Translations under genes and position numbers: made by a program
Assembly: GCA_902611605.1 (NCBI GenBank)
Contig: CACMAH010000013.1
Coordinates: 1 to 42,536, forward strand
DNA length: 42,536 nt
Direction of reading: 5' to 3'
Source: an uncultured Alphaproteobacteria bacterium
GTDB lineage: Bacteria > Pseudomonadota > Alphaproteobacteria > Rhodobacterales > Rhodobacteraceae
Notes under the pieces: model-generated
Database searches by the model: none
What the model was told of the DNA's origin: nothing
The model's input: only the letters and a program-made list of their open reading frames with translations
Shown: one piece after another, positions 1-7,964 of the stretch
Numbering within the stretch: position 1 is the first letter of the stretch
Layout: each line of letters starts with the position of its first letter

Positions 1-295
1 CTAGGAGTTTAAATGGCTTTTCAAAGCTAAGTTGAGGCTTTAAAATTATTTCATATAAATTCAAATCCAAATTGTTTTTCTCAATTTCAAAACTTAGTTG
101 TTTTATATTTACACTTAGATCATTATTTGAAAACATTTCACCAAACGATAAAGTTGCTCCTGGAGGAAGATTAGAGGCAATTTGTGATCTTATAAGATCA
201 GGAAGATAAATCCTAGTTAGCGCATAAATTGGAGCACAAAAGCAGATAACTATTATTAATAAATAAACTAAATATCTTAAAACTTTAAAATTCAT
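1..295 (-). CDS. Unrecognised membrane-anchored envelope protein, N-terminal 98 residues (cut by window edge)
   Basis: The reading frame opens at an ATG 8 nt after the stop codon of the HlyD-family gene and runs off the left edge of the window, so only the first 98 residues are visible. They begin MNFKVLRYLVYLLIIVICF, a single hydrophobic segment (about residues 5-26) suited to an inner-membrane anchor or uncleaved signal. A region follows with alternating polar and hydrophobic residues, including LPPGATLSFGE. That pattern recalls the start of AsmA/DUF748-like periplasmic proteins, but I cannot assign a family. No strong Shine-Dalgarno sequence precedes the ATG; translation may be coupled to the upstream gene. 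Tight same-strand spacing suggests it is the fourth gene of the type I secretion operon. Function unknown. Confidence 0.7.
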   Translation of the reverse strand, partial: MNFKVLRYLVYLLIIVICFCAPIYALTRIYLPDLIRSQIASNLPPGATLSFGEMFSNNDLSVNIKQLSFEIEKNNLDLNLYEIILKPQLSFEKPFKLL

Positions 296-303
296 AAAAA
301 ATT

Positions 304-1608
304 CTAATCAGTAAATGCACGTTCTTTTACTTTAATCATAGGGTTCCATATGTAATCTAAAATAGTTCTCTTACCAGCAAGTACATCTAATGATGCAACC
401 ATACCAGGTAGAACCTCCACTTTAGAACCATCATCTTCAAATAAATCACTATCGATAGACGTATCAACTATATAGAAACTTAGACCATTTGTTTTATCTT
501 CAACAGCATCAGCTGAAACCTTAAGTACTTTACCATCAATTGTTCCATATCTTGATGCATCATAAGCAGTCAAACTAATACGAACGTCCTGTCCTGGCTG
601 TATATACGCAATATCCTTTGGATCTATTTTTCCTTGAACAATCAAATCATCACCAGTGGGAACAATTTCTAAGATCACATCACCACTAGCCACGTATCCA
701 CCAATTGTTTTAAAGTTAATCCTATTGATAACACCCTTTACTGGTGAATATAGTTTAGTTCTTTTAACTCTGTCCTCTAATGCTGGAAGTCTGGATTCTA
801 TCTCTGCAATTTCAGCTATTATTTTTGATAATTCTGTCTGACTGGAAGTCGAATACTTTTGCTTTACTGAGGATATCTCTCTCTCTACTTCTACTATTGA
901 TGAATTTATTCTAAGTAAAGAAGCTTCAGAAACCTCTTTTTTGCCTATAAAATCCTTTTCCTGTCTTTGAAGTGCTAACAACTCAGTTTCAGGAGATAAA
1001 CCTGATTTAACAAGAGGTTCAATTATTGATATTTGTTTTTCAAGTAGTTTTATAGTATCTTCAGCGGTAGCTATATTTACCTTTACTTCATTTATTTGCT
1101 GTTCTCTTTGAATTAGTTGTTGAGTTAGAACCGAAAGTTGGGCGTTTAAATCAGCTTTTCTAGCTGCGTAAAGAGCGCGCTCTCCTGAAACGACAGTTGA
1201 AGAATTTTGAGTAAGTTCATCCGAAAATTCAGGAGCTTTATTTAGAACTTCAGCAGAGAGCCGAATTTCTTGAATTTTAAGACTGGATAATCTTTGACGG
1301 GCTTGATCATAAGATGTTTTGGCATCTATAGGATCAATTTCAAATAAAATATCATCTTTTTTAACAACTTGTCCTTCTTCAACATAACGAGCTTTAATTA
1401 CTCCTTGCTCAGATGATTGAATTATTTGATTTTGGATAGAAGAAATAATTTTTCCCTGCCCTCTAGTAACATTATCAAGTTCCGTAATACTCGCCCAAAA
1501 AATTAAAGCAGCTACCAATAAAATTATGATGAAAAGAAGAAAAGAACCTAAAAATCCAGAAGATCCTGAAAGCTCTTTAGATAATTTATTGAAATTAGTA
1601 GCTGTCAA
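304..1608 (-). CDS. Type I secretion periplasmic adaptor (HlyD/LapC-type membrane fusion protein)
   Basis: This is the membrane fusion subunit that bridges the inner-membrane ABC exporter and the outer-membrane channel of a type I secretion system. The 434-residue protein has a short cytoplasmic N-terminus, one membrane segment at about residues 19-40, and a half-lipoyl strand region with GQGKIISS and GVIKARYVEEGQVVKKDDILFEID. A long coiled-coil hairpin (about 100-285, rich in Q, E, K, L) follows, then the second lipoyl half (LYSPVKGVINRI) and a C-terminal beta-barrel region ending near PGMVASLDV. Order and length fit the HlyD family. The start is TTG, preceded by AGGA at a suitable distance; no better start lies nearby. 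It follows the ABC exporter gene by 11 nt, so the two are almost certainly co-transcribed. The secreted substrate is not visible. Confidence 0.95.
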   Translation of the reverse strand: MTATNFNKLSKELSGSSGFLGSFLLFIIILLVAALIFWASITELDNVTRGQGKIISSIQNQIIQSSEQGVIKARYVEEGQVVKKDDILFEIDPIDAKTSYDQARQRLSSLKIQEIRLSAEVLNKAPEFSDELTQNSSTVVSGERALYAARKADLNAQLSVLTQQLIQREQQINEVKVNIATAEDTIKLLEKQISIIEPLVKSGLSPETELLALQRQEKDFIGKKEVSEASLLRINSSIVEVEREISSVKQKYSTSSQTELSKIIAEIAEIESRLPALEDRVKRTKLYSPVKGVINRINFKTIGGYVASGDVILEIVPTGDDLIVQGKIDPKDIAYIQPGQDVRISLTAYDASRYGTIDGKVLKVSADAVEDKTNGLSFYIVDTSIDSDLFEDDGSKVEVLPGMVASLDVLAGKRTILDYIWNPMIKVKERAFTD

Positions 1609-1619
1609 ATTATGTATCC

Positions 1620-3812
1620 TTATGCAGATCTTGGCGCCATTAATTTTTCTGGTGTATCGTCAGCAACGATAACTCCGCCATCAATTACCAATACTCTAGT
1701 AACTACTCTTAGAATTGTATTCCTATGAGTAATTGCAATCAATGTTTTATTACTTGACCACTCAACTAATTTATCCAAAACAATTTTCTCTGTAGATGTA
1801 TCCATTGAACTTGTAGGTTCATCAAGTATTAGTAACGATGGATTATGCAATATTGCTCTAGCTAGATTTATAGATTGTTTTTGTCCACCTGATAAACCTT
1901 CACCTCTTTCCTTAAGACTGAAATCGTAACCTTCGGGATTTTGCCTAATGAATTCATCAACTCCTGAAATTTTTGAAATTTCCAAAATATGTTCATCAGA
2001 ATATTGAACATAACCCATTTGTATATTCTCTTTAACTGAGCCGGAAAACAACCACGTGTCTTGTAACATAAATCCTAAATTTCGCCTAATATCCGCTTGA
2101 TCAATTTGTCTAATATCTACACCATCTATTAATATTGAACCAATATCAGGTTCATAAAGTCCTGCTAAAAGCCTTGCAATGGTAGATTTTCCAGATCCCA
2201 TTTTTCCTAATATTGCAACTCTTTCTCCTGCCTTTATCTTAAAACTTAAATCCTTAATTATAGGTTCTTTGGATCCTGGATAACCAAAAGTCACATTTTT
2301 AAACTCTATATCACCTCTGAGCTTAGGACGACTTAATGGATTTTCGTTTTCGTCTCTATCTTTAGGTTTTTTCATCAAATTGTTAATAGTTCTATAAGCT
2401 GTTCTAGCTGAATTTACTCTAGTAAGAGCATTTGCCAATTGAGACAAAGGCGCAAGGGTTCTACCCGCTAATATTACTACAGCTATTAGTGCACCCATTG
2501 TCACAATACCATCTTGAATTAAAAAGACACCGTAAAATATTAGGGCAACTTGTGCGAATTGTTGTATTGAAGCTGAGGAATTCACTGCAAATTGTGAAAT
2601 AGTCCTTGATTTGAAACCTAAATCTGATTGACTGCTAGTAGCTTCTTCAAATCTCTTTCTCATTAAACCTGCAGAGCCAGTAGCTTTAATTGTTTCTAAA
2701 CCATTTAAAGTTTCTACTAAAACTCCCTGCTTGGACATACCAGTTTTCATTCCAGCTAGACTCAATTTTGCTAGAAATGGTTGCACAAGAAGGCCTAAAA
2801 TAATTACGACAGGCACACAAACTAAAGGTATAATCGCTAATGGCCCACCTATTAGAGATATTATGTAAATGAATAAGAATATAAAAGGTAAATCTACGAT
2901 CGCAACTAAAGTTGCAGATGTAAAAAAATCTCTTAAACTCTCAAATTCCCTTACAGTACTTGCCAAGGCACCTGATCTATCAGATCTTGAGGCCAAATTC
3001 ATAGACATTAATTGATTGAAAATCAATTTGGACATTCTCAAGTCTGCCCTCTTTCCAGCTCTATCAATAAAATTAGCTCTTATAGTCCTTATTAAGAAAT
3101 CAAAACCAAGTGCTATCAAAACTCCTATGGTCAATGCAATTAATGACTCAATTGCTTGATTTGGAACAACTCTGTCATAAACTACCATAATAAATAAAGA
3201 TGTTGATAATCCTAAAAAATTTGAAACAGCAGCCGCAATGATTACCTGGGAATATGTCCACTTGCTTTGTCTCAACGATGACCAGAACCAATCAATTTTT
3301 TTTACATCTTTATCATCTCTTTGCTGTCTTCTTGATTTACCTAGTAAAATTCCCCCACTATATATTTTTTTGAAATCGCTATAAGAATAAGTGGTGAATT
3401 TATCTTCTTTTTCTTCATCATATAAGACGTATTCTTTTTTAGCTTCAACTTTGGTTAAAACTGCTGTTTTACCTGATTTTAATTCAATTATTAATGGACA
3501 ATGTCCTTCAGATAATTTTCTAGCAGATAATTTACCTATATTTGCTGAGAATTCCATATTTTCAAGAGCTGAAACTGCATCTTTATAATCAAATGGTCCA
3601 TCTGAAATATCAGCCATGTCCCTAATTGAAGCGTGGCTTCTTTCTATACCAAAAAAACGTAAAAAAATTTGTAAACTATCAAGCAGAGAACTGTCATGAG
3701 ACAATTTATTTTTCTCTAAAATTTTTTTATCAGACACAGAATCAATTTTAGATTTTTCTTTGTCTGTTGTGTTTGATGAATCAATAACCTTTTTTGTTTT
3801 CGGTTCCGACAT
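1620..3812 (-). CDS. Type I secretion ABC exporter, LapB/LssB type, with degenerate C39-like domain
   Basis: Inner-membrane ATPase/permease of the type I secretion system, 730 residues. A charged extension (1-40) is followed by a C39 peptidase-like domain (about 41-160) whose expected catalytic Cys position holds Ser (SSLLDSLQIFLRFFGI), so it should bind rather than cleave substrate. The transmembrane domain spans about 185-465. The nucleotide-binding domain has Walker A GKMGSGKST (536-544), Q-loop FMLQD, signature LSGGQ (640-644), Walker B LLILDEP (660-666) and H-loop ITHR near 697. All ATPase motifs are intact. This architecture is known for exporters of large RTX adhesins of the LapA type. 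The gene lies between the TolC-like and HlyD-like genes on the same strand. Substrate type is an inference from the family. Confidence 0.95.
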   Translation of the reverse strand: MSEPKTKKVIDSSNTTDKEKSKIDSVSDKKILEKNKLSHDSSLLDSLQIFLRFFGIERSHASIRDMADISDGPFDYKDAVSALENMEFSANIGKLSARKLSEGHCPLIIELKSGKTAVLTKVEAKKEYVLYDEEKEDKFTTYSYSDFKKIYSGGILLGKSRRQQRDDKDVKKIDWFWSSLRQSKWTYSQVIIAAAVSNFLGLSTSLFIMVVYDRVVPNQAIESLIALTIGVLIALGFDFLIRTIRANFIDRAGKRADLRMSKLIFNQLMSMNLASRSDRSGALASTVREFESLRDFFTSATLVAIVDLPFIFLFIYIISLIGGPLAIIPLVCVPVVIILGLLVQPFLAKLSLAGMKTGMSKQGVLVETLNGLETIKATGSAGLMRKRFEEATSSQSDLGFKSRTISQFAVNSSASIQQFAQVALIFYGVFLIQDGIVTMGALIAVVILAGRTLAPLSQLANALTRVNSARTAYRTINNLMKKPKDRDENENPLSRPKLRGDIEFKNVTFGYPGSKEPIIKDLSFKIKAGERVAILGKMGSGKSTIARLLAGLYEPDIGSILIDGVDIRQIDQADIRRNLGFMLQDTWLFSGSVKENIQMGYVQYSDEHILEISKISGVDEFIRQNPEGYDFSLKERGEGLSGGQKQSINLARAILHNPSLLILDEPTSSMDTSTEKIVLDKLVEWSSNKTLIAITHRNTILRVVTRVLVIDGGVIVADDTPEKLMAPRSA

Positions 3813-3837
3813 TTAATTTCTCTGATTATTTAAGATA

Positions 3838-5208
3838 TTAGTACCATTTTACACCCGATAAGAGTGATCCAGATAAATAATTAATTTTATAGCTGTTCAA
3901 TAGAAATTCACGTTCCGTATTCAAAAAAAGAATTTTATTACTAGATAGATTTAATTCGGCAGTTAGTACATCCTGTAGCTTAGCACGACCTGTCGATAAT
4001 TGGTCATTTAAGTTATCTCTTACTTTCTCTGAAAGGGTTACCAACTCTTTCAGATTATTTCTAGTATCTCTTGCTCCTATAAATGATTTATAAGTGACTA
4101 ATAAATCAAGTTTTAGATTTTTTAGATAATTCTTGTAATCTTCTTCTGCATAATTTATCTGATTTTGCAGACTTTCAATTTCAGCGTTTAACTTACCACC
4201 ATCGTCATAGATATAATTTACAAGAATACCCACATTTGCAGATCCATTTTTAAGTGGATTATCGGCAGGTGCATTTACACCTGCTCTAAATGTAAGATTA
4301 GGCTTTTTCTGAGATAAAAGTGACTGTTTTGTCATTTTTAATGATTTAATTTTTATTTTTAAAGCTTTTAAAATTGATGAATTTGCAATCATTTTTTTCT
4401 CATGAAAGCTATATGATTTTATAGTTTTCGGCTTAAGAACTCCCAAATTATCAATTTGATTAATGTTGAAAATATCTTTAAAATTTGATTCAGCTTTTTT
4501 CTCAACAATCTCAGCTTTCCTCATATTAATAATTGACTCCGAATACTCCTTTTTAGCCTTAAGTATCATTGTACTATCTGCAATTCCAGATAATGAAATT
4601 TGATCGATTTTTTCTACTAACGGAGCAGCTTTATTTATTCCAGTATCATAAATTGAAAGTATTTGGCGTTGAATTGATAAATTTACCCAGTTTTGATAAG
4701 CTAGAAGAGCAAGTTCTTCTGCCTGACTCAATAACTCAAATTCTGCAGTTTGTATTTTTTGTTCTTCGGCCTTGATAGCTAGATCTGTTGAACCATAATC
4801 GTAAAGTAGTTTTACTATATTTATAGTTCCAGTTAATCCAATTTCATTTTTTTCGTCTTGCCTTGATAAACCACTAATCGCCTGGAAATTTATTTGTGTT
4901 TCTTTATTAGTTTTTAATATTTTAGAATTAGATTTAGCGATTTTAATTGACTCCAAATTTCTGGAGAATTTGGGATGAGAAATAACTGCTTTTTTTATGT
5001 TTGTTCTTGCATTATTGAATGTAAAACTGTTATATTTTGGGGGTTTAATTTTAATATCAAGTGATGATAAACTATTATCAATATCTCTGAAATTTTCGAC
5101 ATATTTTTTTGAATTTGAAATACCAAGTTGATTAGTCTGACAACCAATTAACAAAACACTTAGGCCTATAATTAAATGATGAAATGAAATGTAGAGATTT
5201 TTCTTCAC
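3838..5208 (-). CDS. TolC-family outer-membrane efflux/secretion lipoprotein
   Basis: Outer-membrane channel component (OEP family), 456 residues, first gene of the type I secretion operon. The N-terminus has a hydrophobic signal and a lipobox-like LLIGC (Cys at about residue 23), predicting an acylated outer-membrane protein. The rest is mostly long amphipathic helices in two repeats, with the conserved LNYIYDDGGK-like stretch (VNYIYDDGGKLNAEI) and a second-half helix ending near LSTGRAKLQDVLTAELNLSS, typical of TolC proteins. The start is GTG, preceded by AGGAAAAAAA; no better start is close. The ABC exporter starts 25 nt after its stop. It is divergent from manC, with 171 nt between the two starts. 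Family assignment is firm; the secreted substrate is unknown. Confidence 0.92.
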   Translation of the reverse strand: MKKNLYISFHHLIIGLSVLLIGCQTNQLGISNSKKYVENFRDIDNSLSSLDIKIKPPKYNSFTFNNARTNIKKAVISHPKFSRNLESIKIAKSNSKILKTNKETQINFQAISGLSRQDEKNEIGLTGTINIVKLLYDYGSTDLAIKAEEQKIQTAEFELLSQAEELALLAYQNWVNLSIQRQILSIYDTGINKAAPLVEKIDQISLSGIADSTMILKAKKEYSESIINMRKAEIVEKKAESNFKDIFNINQIDNLGVLKPKTIKSYSFHEKKMIANSSILKALKIKIKSLKMTKQSLLSQKKPNLTFRAGVNAPADNPLKNGSANVGILVNYIYDDGGKLNAEIESLQNQINYAEEDYKNYLKNLKLDLLVTYKSFIGARDTRNNLKELVTLSEKVRDNLNDQLSTGRAKLQDVLTAELNLSSNKILFLNTEREFLLNSYKINYLSGSLLSGVKWY

Positions 5209-5379
5209 TTTTTTTCCTGAATCATTGGTATCTTTTATGATTAAACACTAATATCGAAAAAAATAAAAAACAATCTCAAATTTGGCTAGATAAGAATTAT
5301 TTAACAAGAATTAAATATTTATTCAATATTGTGAATTAAATGCTATTATCAAATTTTAAAAAAATAAGAAAATATTGAT
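5209..5379. promoter_or_regulatory. Divergent intergenic region between secretion operon and mannose cassette
   Basis: This gap of 171 nt must hold promoters for both the leftward secretion operon and the rightward manC operon. It is very AT-rich. The nine-base string GAATTAAAT occurs twice, 24 nt apart (near 5308 and 5332), and a TATTAT that could serve as a -10 element for manC lies at about 5344. No convincing -35 partner is visible. I place no firm promoter here. Confidence 0.35.
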
Positions 5380-6807
5380 ATGCCGGATAAAAAAAAAATA
5401 TTACCAATAATTTTAGCCGGTGGTTCTGGTTCAAGGCTGTGGCCGTTGTCAAGAAACTCTAGACCAAAACAATTCATTAAATTTTTTGAAGAAAATACAC
5501 TTTTTCAGAAAACTGTTAACCGCTTTAACAATGAAATATTTGATTCACCAATTATAATTACTAACAACCAATCAAGATTTACTGTGCAACAACAACTAAG
5601 TGAAATTTCAAAGAATTCATTAAAAATAATAATAGAACCTTCCCCAAAAAATACTGCTCCAGCTTCTCTTGTTGGTATAATTTATTCAAAAAAAATAGCT
5701 GACGACCCTTACGTTCTAATATCTCCATCAGATCATCTTATAGAAAATGAAAATCTATTTAATAAGTTAATAAGAAAATCAGAAGAAATATTACCAAAAG
5801 ATAGTTTATTATTGATTGGTTTTAAACCAACAAGCCCACACACAGGATATGGTTGGATAAGTGCAAAAAAAATAAATAAGAATAGAGACTTATTTAAAAT
5901 AGATAATTTTGTAGAAAAACCACCAATCAAATTAGCTGAACAGCTCTTTAAATCCAATTCATCTTATTGGAATACAGGTATTTTTTTTGGTAAGGCATCA
6001 ACTTTTATAAATCAATTTGAAAATTTTGCATCTAGCATTTTTGAAAATGTAAAATTATCATTTCAAAAATCAACGAGTGACCTTGACTTTATAAGACTTG
6101 ATGAAAACCCATGGAATAATTTACCGTCTGTACCAATAGATATTGCAATCATGGAAAAATCAAAAAATTTATTTGTTACTCCTTTTGAGGGTGATTGGAC
6201 AGACTTAGGAAGCTGGAAGTCTATAATGGATAATTTTGAAAATAACTATGAAGAAAATGTTTTTGAGAAAAATTCAACTAAAATAGATTCAGTAAACTCA
6301 TTTTTATATTCGACAACTGAAAAAATTCATTTAGTTGGAATAGGTTTAAAAAATATAATTACAATTGCAACTGAAGATGCTGTACTTGTTGTTGAAAAAG
6401 ATAAAAGTGAAAAAGTAAAAAATGCAATTGATATATTAAAAGAAAAAAAAGTAGCGCAAGTAGAAAATTCTCAAAATGATTATAGACCTTGGGGTTTTTT
6501 TGAAATTTTATCAAAAGGAAAAAATTTTTTAGTTAAAAAAATTGTTGTTTACCCAAAAAAAAGATTAAGTTTACAAAAACATGAATTTAGATCTGAACAC
6601 TGGGTAGTTGTAGAAGGACAAGCTAGAGTCATCTTGGATAATGAAATTTTTAAACTCTCTAAAAACGAGTCAACATACGTAAATACTGGAGTTGTACACA
6701 GATTAGAAAATACAGAAGATCACAATTTAACTATTATTGAAGTACAAACTGGTTCTTATTTAGGTGAAGATGATATAATTAGAATAGAAGACGATTTTAA
6801 AAGATAA
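5380..6807 (+). CDS. manC: Bifunctional mannose-1-phosphate guanylyltransferase / mannose-6-phosphate isomerase
   Basis: Makes GDP-mannose from mannose-1-phosphate and GTP; the fused C-terminal cupin domain is the type II phosphomannose isomerase. The 475-residue protein starts with the nucleotidyltransferase signature ILAGGSGSRLWPLSR (about 10-24), followed by PSDH, FVEKP (pyrophosphorylase motif) and YWNTGIFFGK. The cupin part begins at YRPWGFFEIL (about 368) and contains QKHEFRSEHWVVVEGQARV and GVVHRLEN. Length is standard for the family (about 470). A run of A residues follows the third codon. It is the first gene of a three-gene rightward group with two glycosyltransferases, which implies that the GDP-mannose feeds a polyprenyl-phosphate-linked sugar. 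A phosphomannomutase would be needed and is not in this window. Confidence 0.97.
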   Translation: MPDKKKILPIILAGGSGSRLWPLSRNSRPKQFIKFFEENTLFQKTVNRFNNEIFDSPIIITNNQSRFTVQQQLSEISKNSLKIIIEPSPKNTAPASLVGIIYSKKIADDPYVLISPSDHLIENENLFNKLIRKSEEILPKDSLLLIGFKPTSPHTGYGWISAKKINKNRDLFKIDNFVEKPPIKLAEQLFKSNSSYWNTGIFFGKASTFINQFENFASSIFENVKLSFQKSTSDLDFIRLDENPWNNLPSVPIDIAIMEKSKNLFVTPFEGDWTDLGSWKSIMDNFENNYEENVFEKNSTKIDSVNSFLYSTTEKIHLVGIGLKNIITIATEDAVLVVEKDKSEKVKNAIDILKEKKVAQVENSQNDYRPWGFFEILSKGKNFLVKKIVVYPKKRLSLQKHEFRSEHWVVVEGQARVILDNEIFKLSKNESTYVNTGVVHRLENTEDHNLTIIEVQTGSYLGEDDIIRIEDDFKR

Positions 6808-6846
6808 ATTAGAAAATTTAAAATTGGATCATAAGATTAATCAATT

Positions 6847-7953
6847 ATGACAAATAAAAAACAATATTTACTTACAATTATAATTCCAACATTTAATGAA
6901 TTTGAAAATGTTGACAAAATTATAGAGAAACTCAAAAAAGTTCTTTATAACAGGATTAGTTACAAAATAATTTTTGTAGACGATAACAGTAACGATGGAA
7001 CTTCAGATAAAATTAAACAATACCAAAAAGAAAACTCAAACATTGAATTAATTTTAAGAATTGGGAGAAGAGGTTTAGCTGGAGCATGTATTGAAGGAAT
7101 TGCAAATTCAAAAAGTGAATTAATTGCTATTATGGATTGTGATCTTCAGCATGATGAAAATAAAATTCCAGAAATGGTAGACTTGTTTAATCAATCATCA
7201 GAATTAGACCTAGTAGTTGGAAGTAGACATACAAAAGATGGTATTTCATCTACAGGATTTTCAAAGGTAAGGAGTTATGGAAGCATTATTGCTACAAAAA
7301 TTACTCAAATTTTACTTAGAATTAAAGTAAGTGATCCGATGTCTGGGTTTTTTATGGTTAGAAGAAAAAGTATATTTCCTATAATTCAGAAACTTCAACC
7401 TGATGGTTTTAAAATACTAGCTGATATTATCGCCTGCAATAGAGGAAAATGGGTAATTAAAGAAATTGGATATACATTCAGAAAGAGGGTGGCTGGAAAT
7501 AGCAAAATGAACTTTTCAGTACTTTTAGAGTTAATAGCACTTATCGTATCACATTTGTCATTTCGGTATCTTTCTATGCGTTTTGTTATGTTTGGTATGG
7601 TAGGAACTTCTGGTATTATTGTTCAAGTATTATCAACGTTTATACTAATAACATTTTTAGATTATAATTTTATAGTATCTCACTTTTTGAGTGTAATGAT
7701 TGCAATGACAAGTAATTTTACACTAAATAACATTATTACCTTTAAAGATCGCTCTTTAAGTGGATATAGGTATTTTAAAGGTTTAATATCATTTTATGTA
7801 GTTTGTTCAGCTGGAGCCTTTTTAAATATAGCTTCAGCTGATTTTTTATACAAGGAATTAGAAATTTGGATTATTTCTTCAATTATAGGGGCATTTATTG
7901 GTGCAATATGGAATTTTTTGTCTAGCTCTATTGTTACTTGGAAAACAAGATAA
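6847..7953 (+). CDS. Polyprenyl-phosphate mannosyltransferase-like GT2 fused to GtrA membrane domain
   Basis: Family 2 glycosyltransferase of the dolichol-phosphate mannose synthase type, 368 residues. The catalytic domain (about 1-235) shows IIIPTFNEFENV, FVDDNSNDGT, the metal-binding IMDCDLQHDE, VVGSRHTKDG and DPMSGFFMVRRK. The C-terminal part (about 240-365) is a four-helix membrane domain of the GtrA type. The expected reaction is transfer of a hexose, most simply mannose from GDP-mannose, onto undecaprenyl phosphate on the cytoplasmic face; the GtrA part may help place or flip the lipid. It follows manC by 39 nt and precedes a GT39 gene by 11 nt, matching a make-load-transfer order. Sugar identity is inferred from manC. 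No obvious ribosome binding site is seen. Confidence 0.92.
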   Translation: MTNKKQYLLTIIIPTFNEFENVDKIIEKLKKVLYNRISYKIIFVDDNSNDGTSDKIKQYQKENSNIELILRIGRRGLAGACIEGIANSKSELIAIMDCDLQHDENKIPEMVDLFNQSSELDLVVGSRHTKDGISSTGFSKVRSYGSIIATKITQILLRIKVSDPMSGFFMVRRKSIFPIIQKLQPDGFKILADIIACNRGKWVIKEIGYTFRKRVAGNSKMNFSVLLELIALIVSHLSFRYLSMRFVMFGMVGTSGIIVQVLSTFILITFLDYNFIVSHFLSVMIAMTSNFTLNNIITFKDRSLSGYRYFKGLISFYVVCSAGAFLNIASADFLYKELEIWIISSIIGAFIGAIWNFLSSSIVTWKTR

Positions 7954-7964
7954 GTTATAATTTT

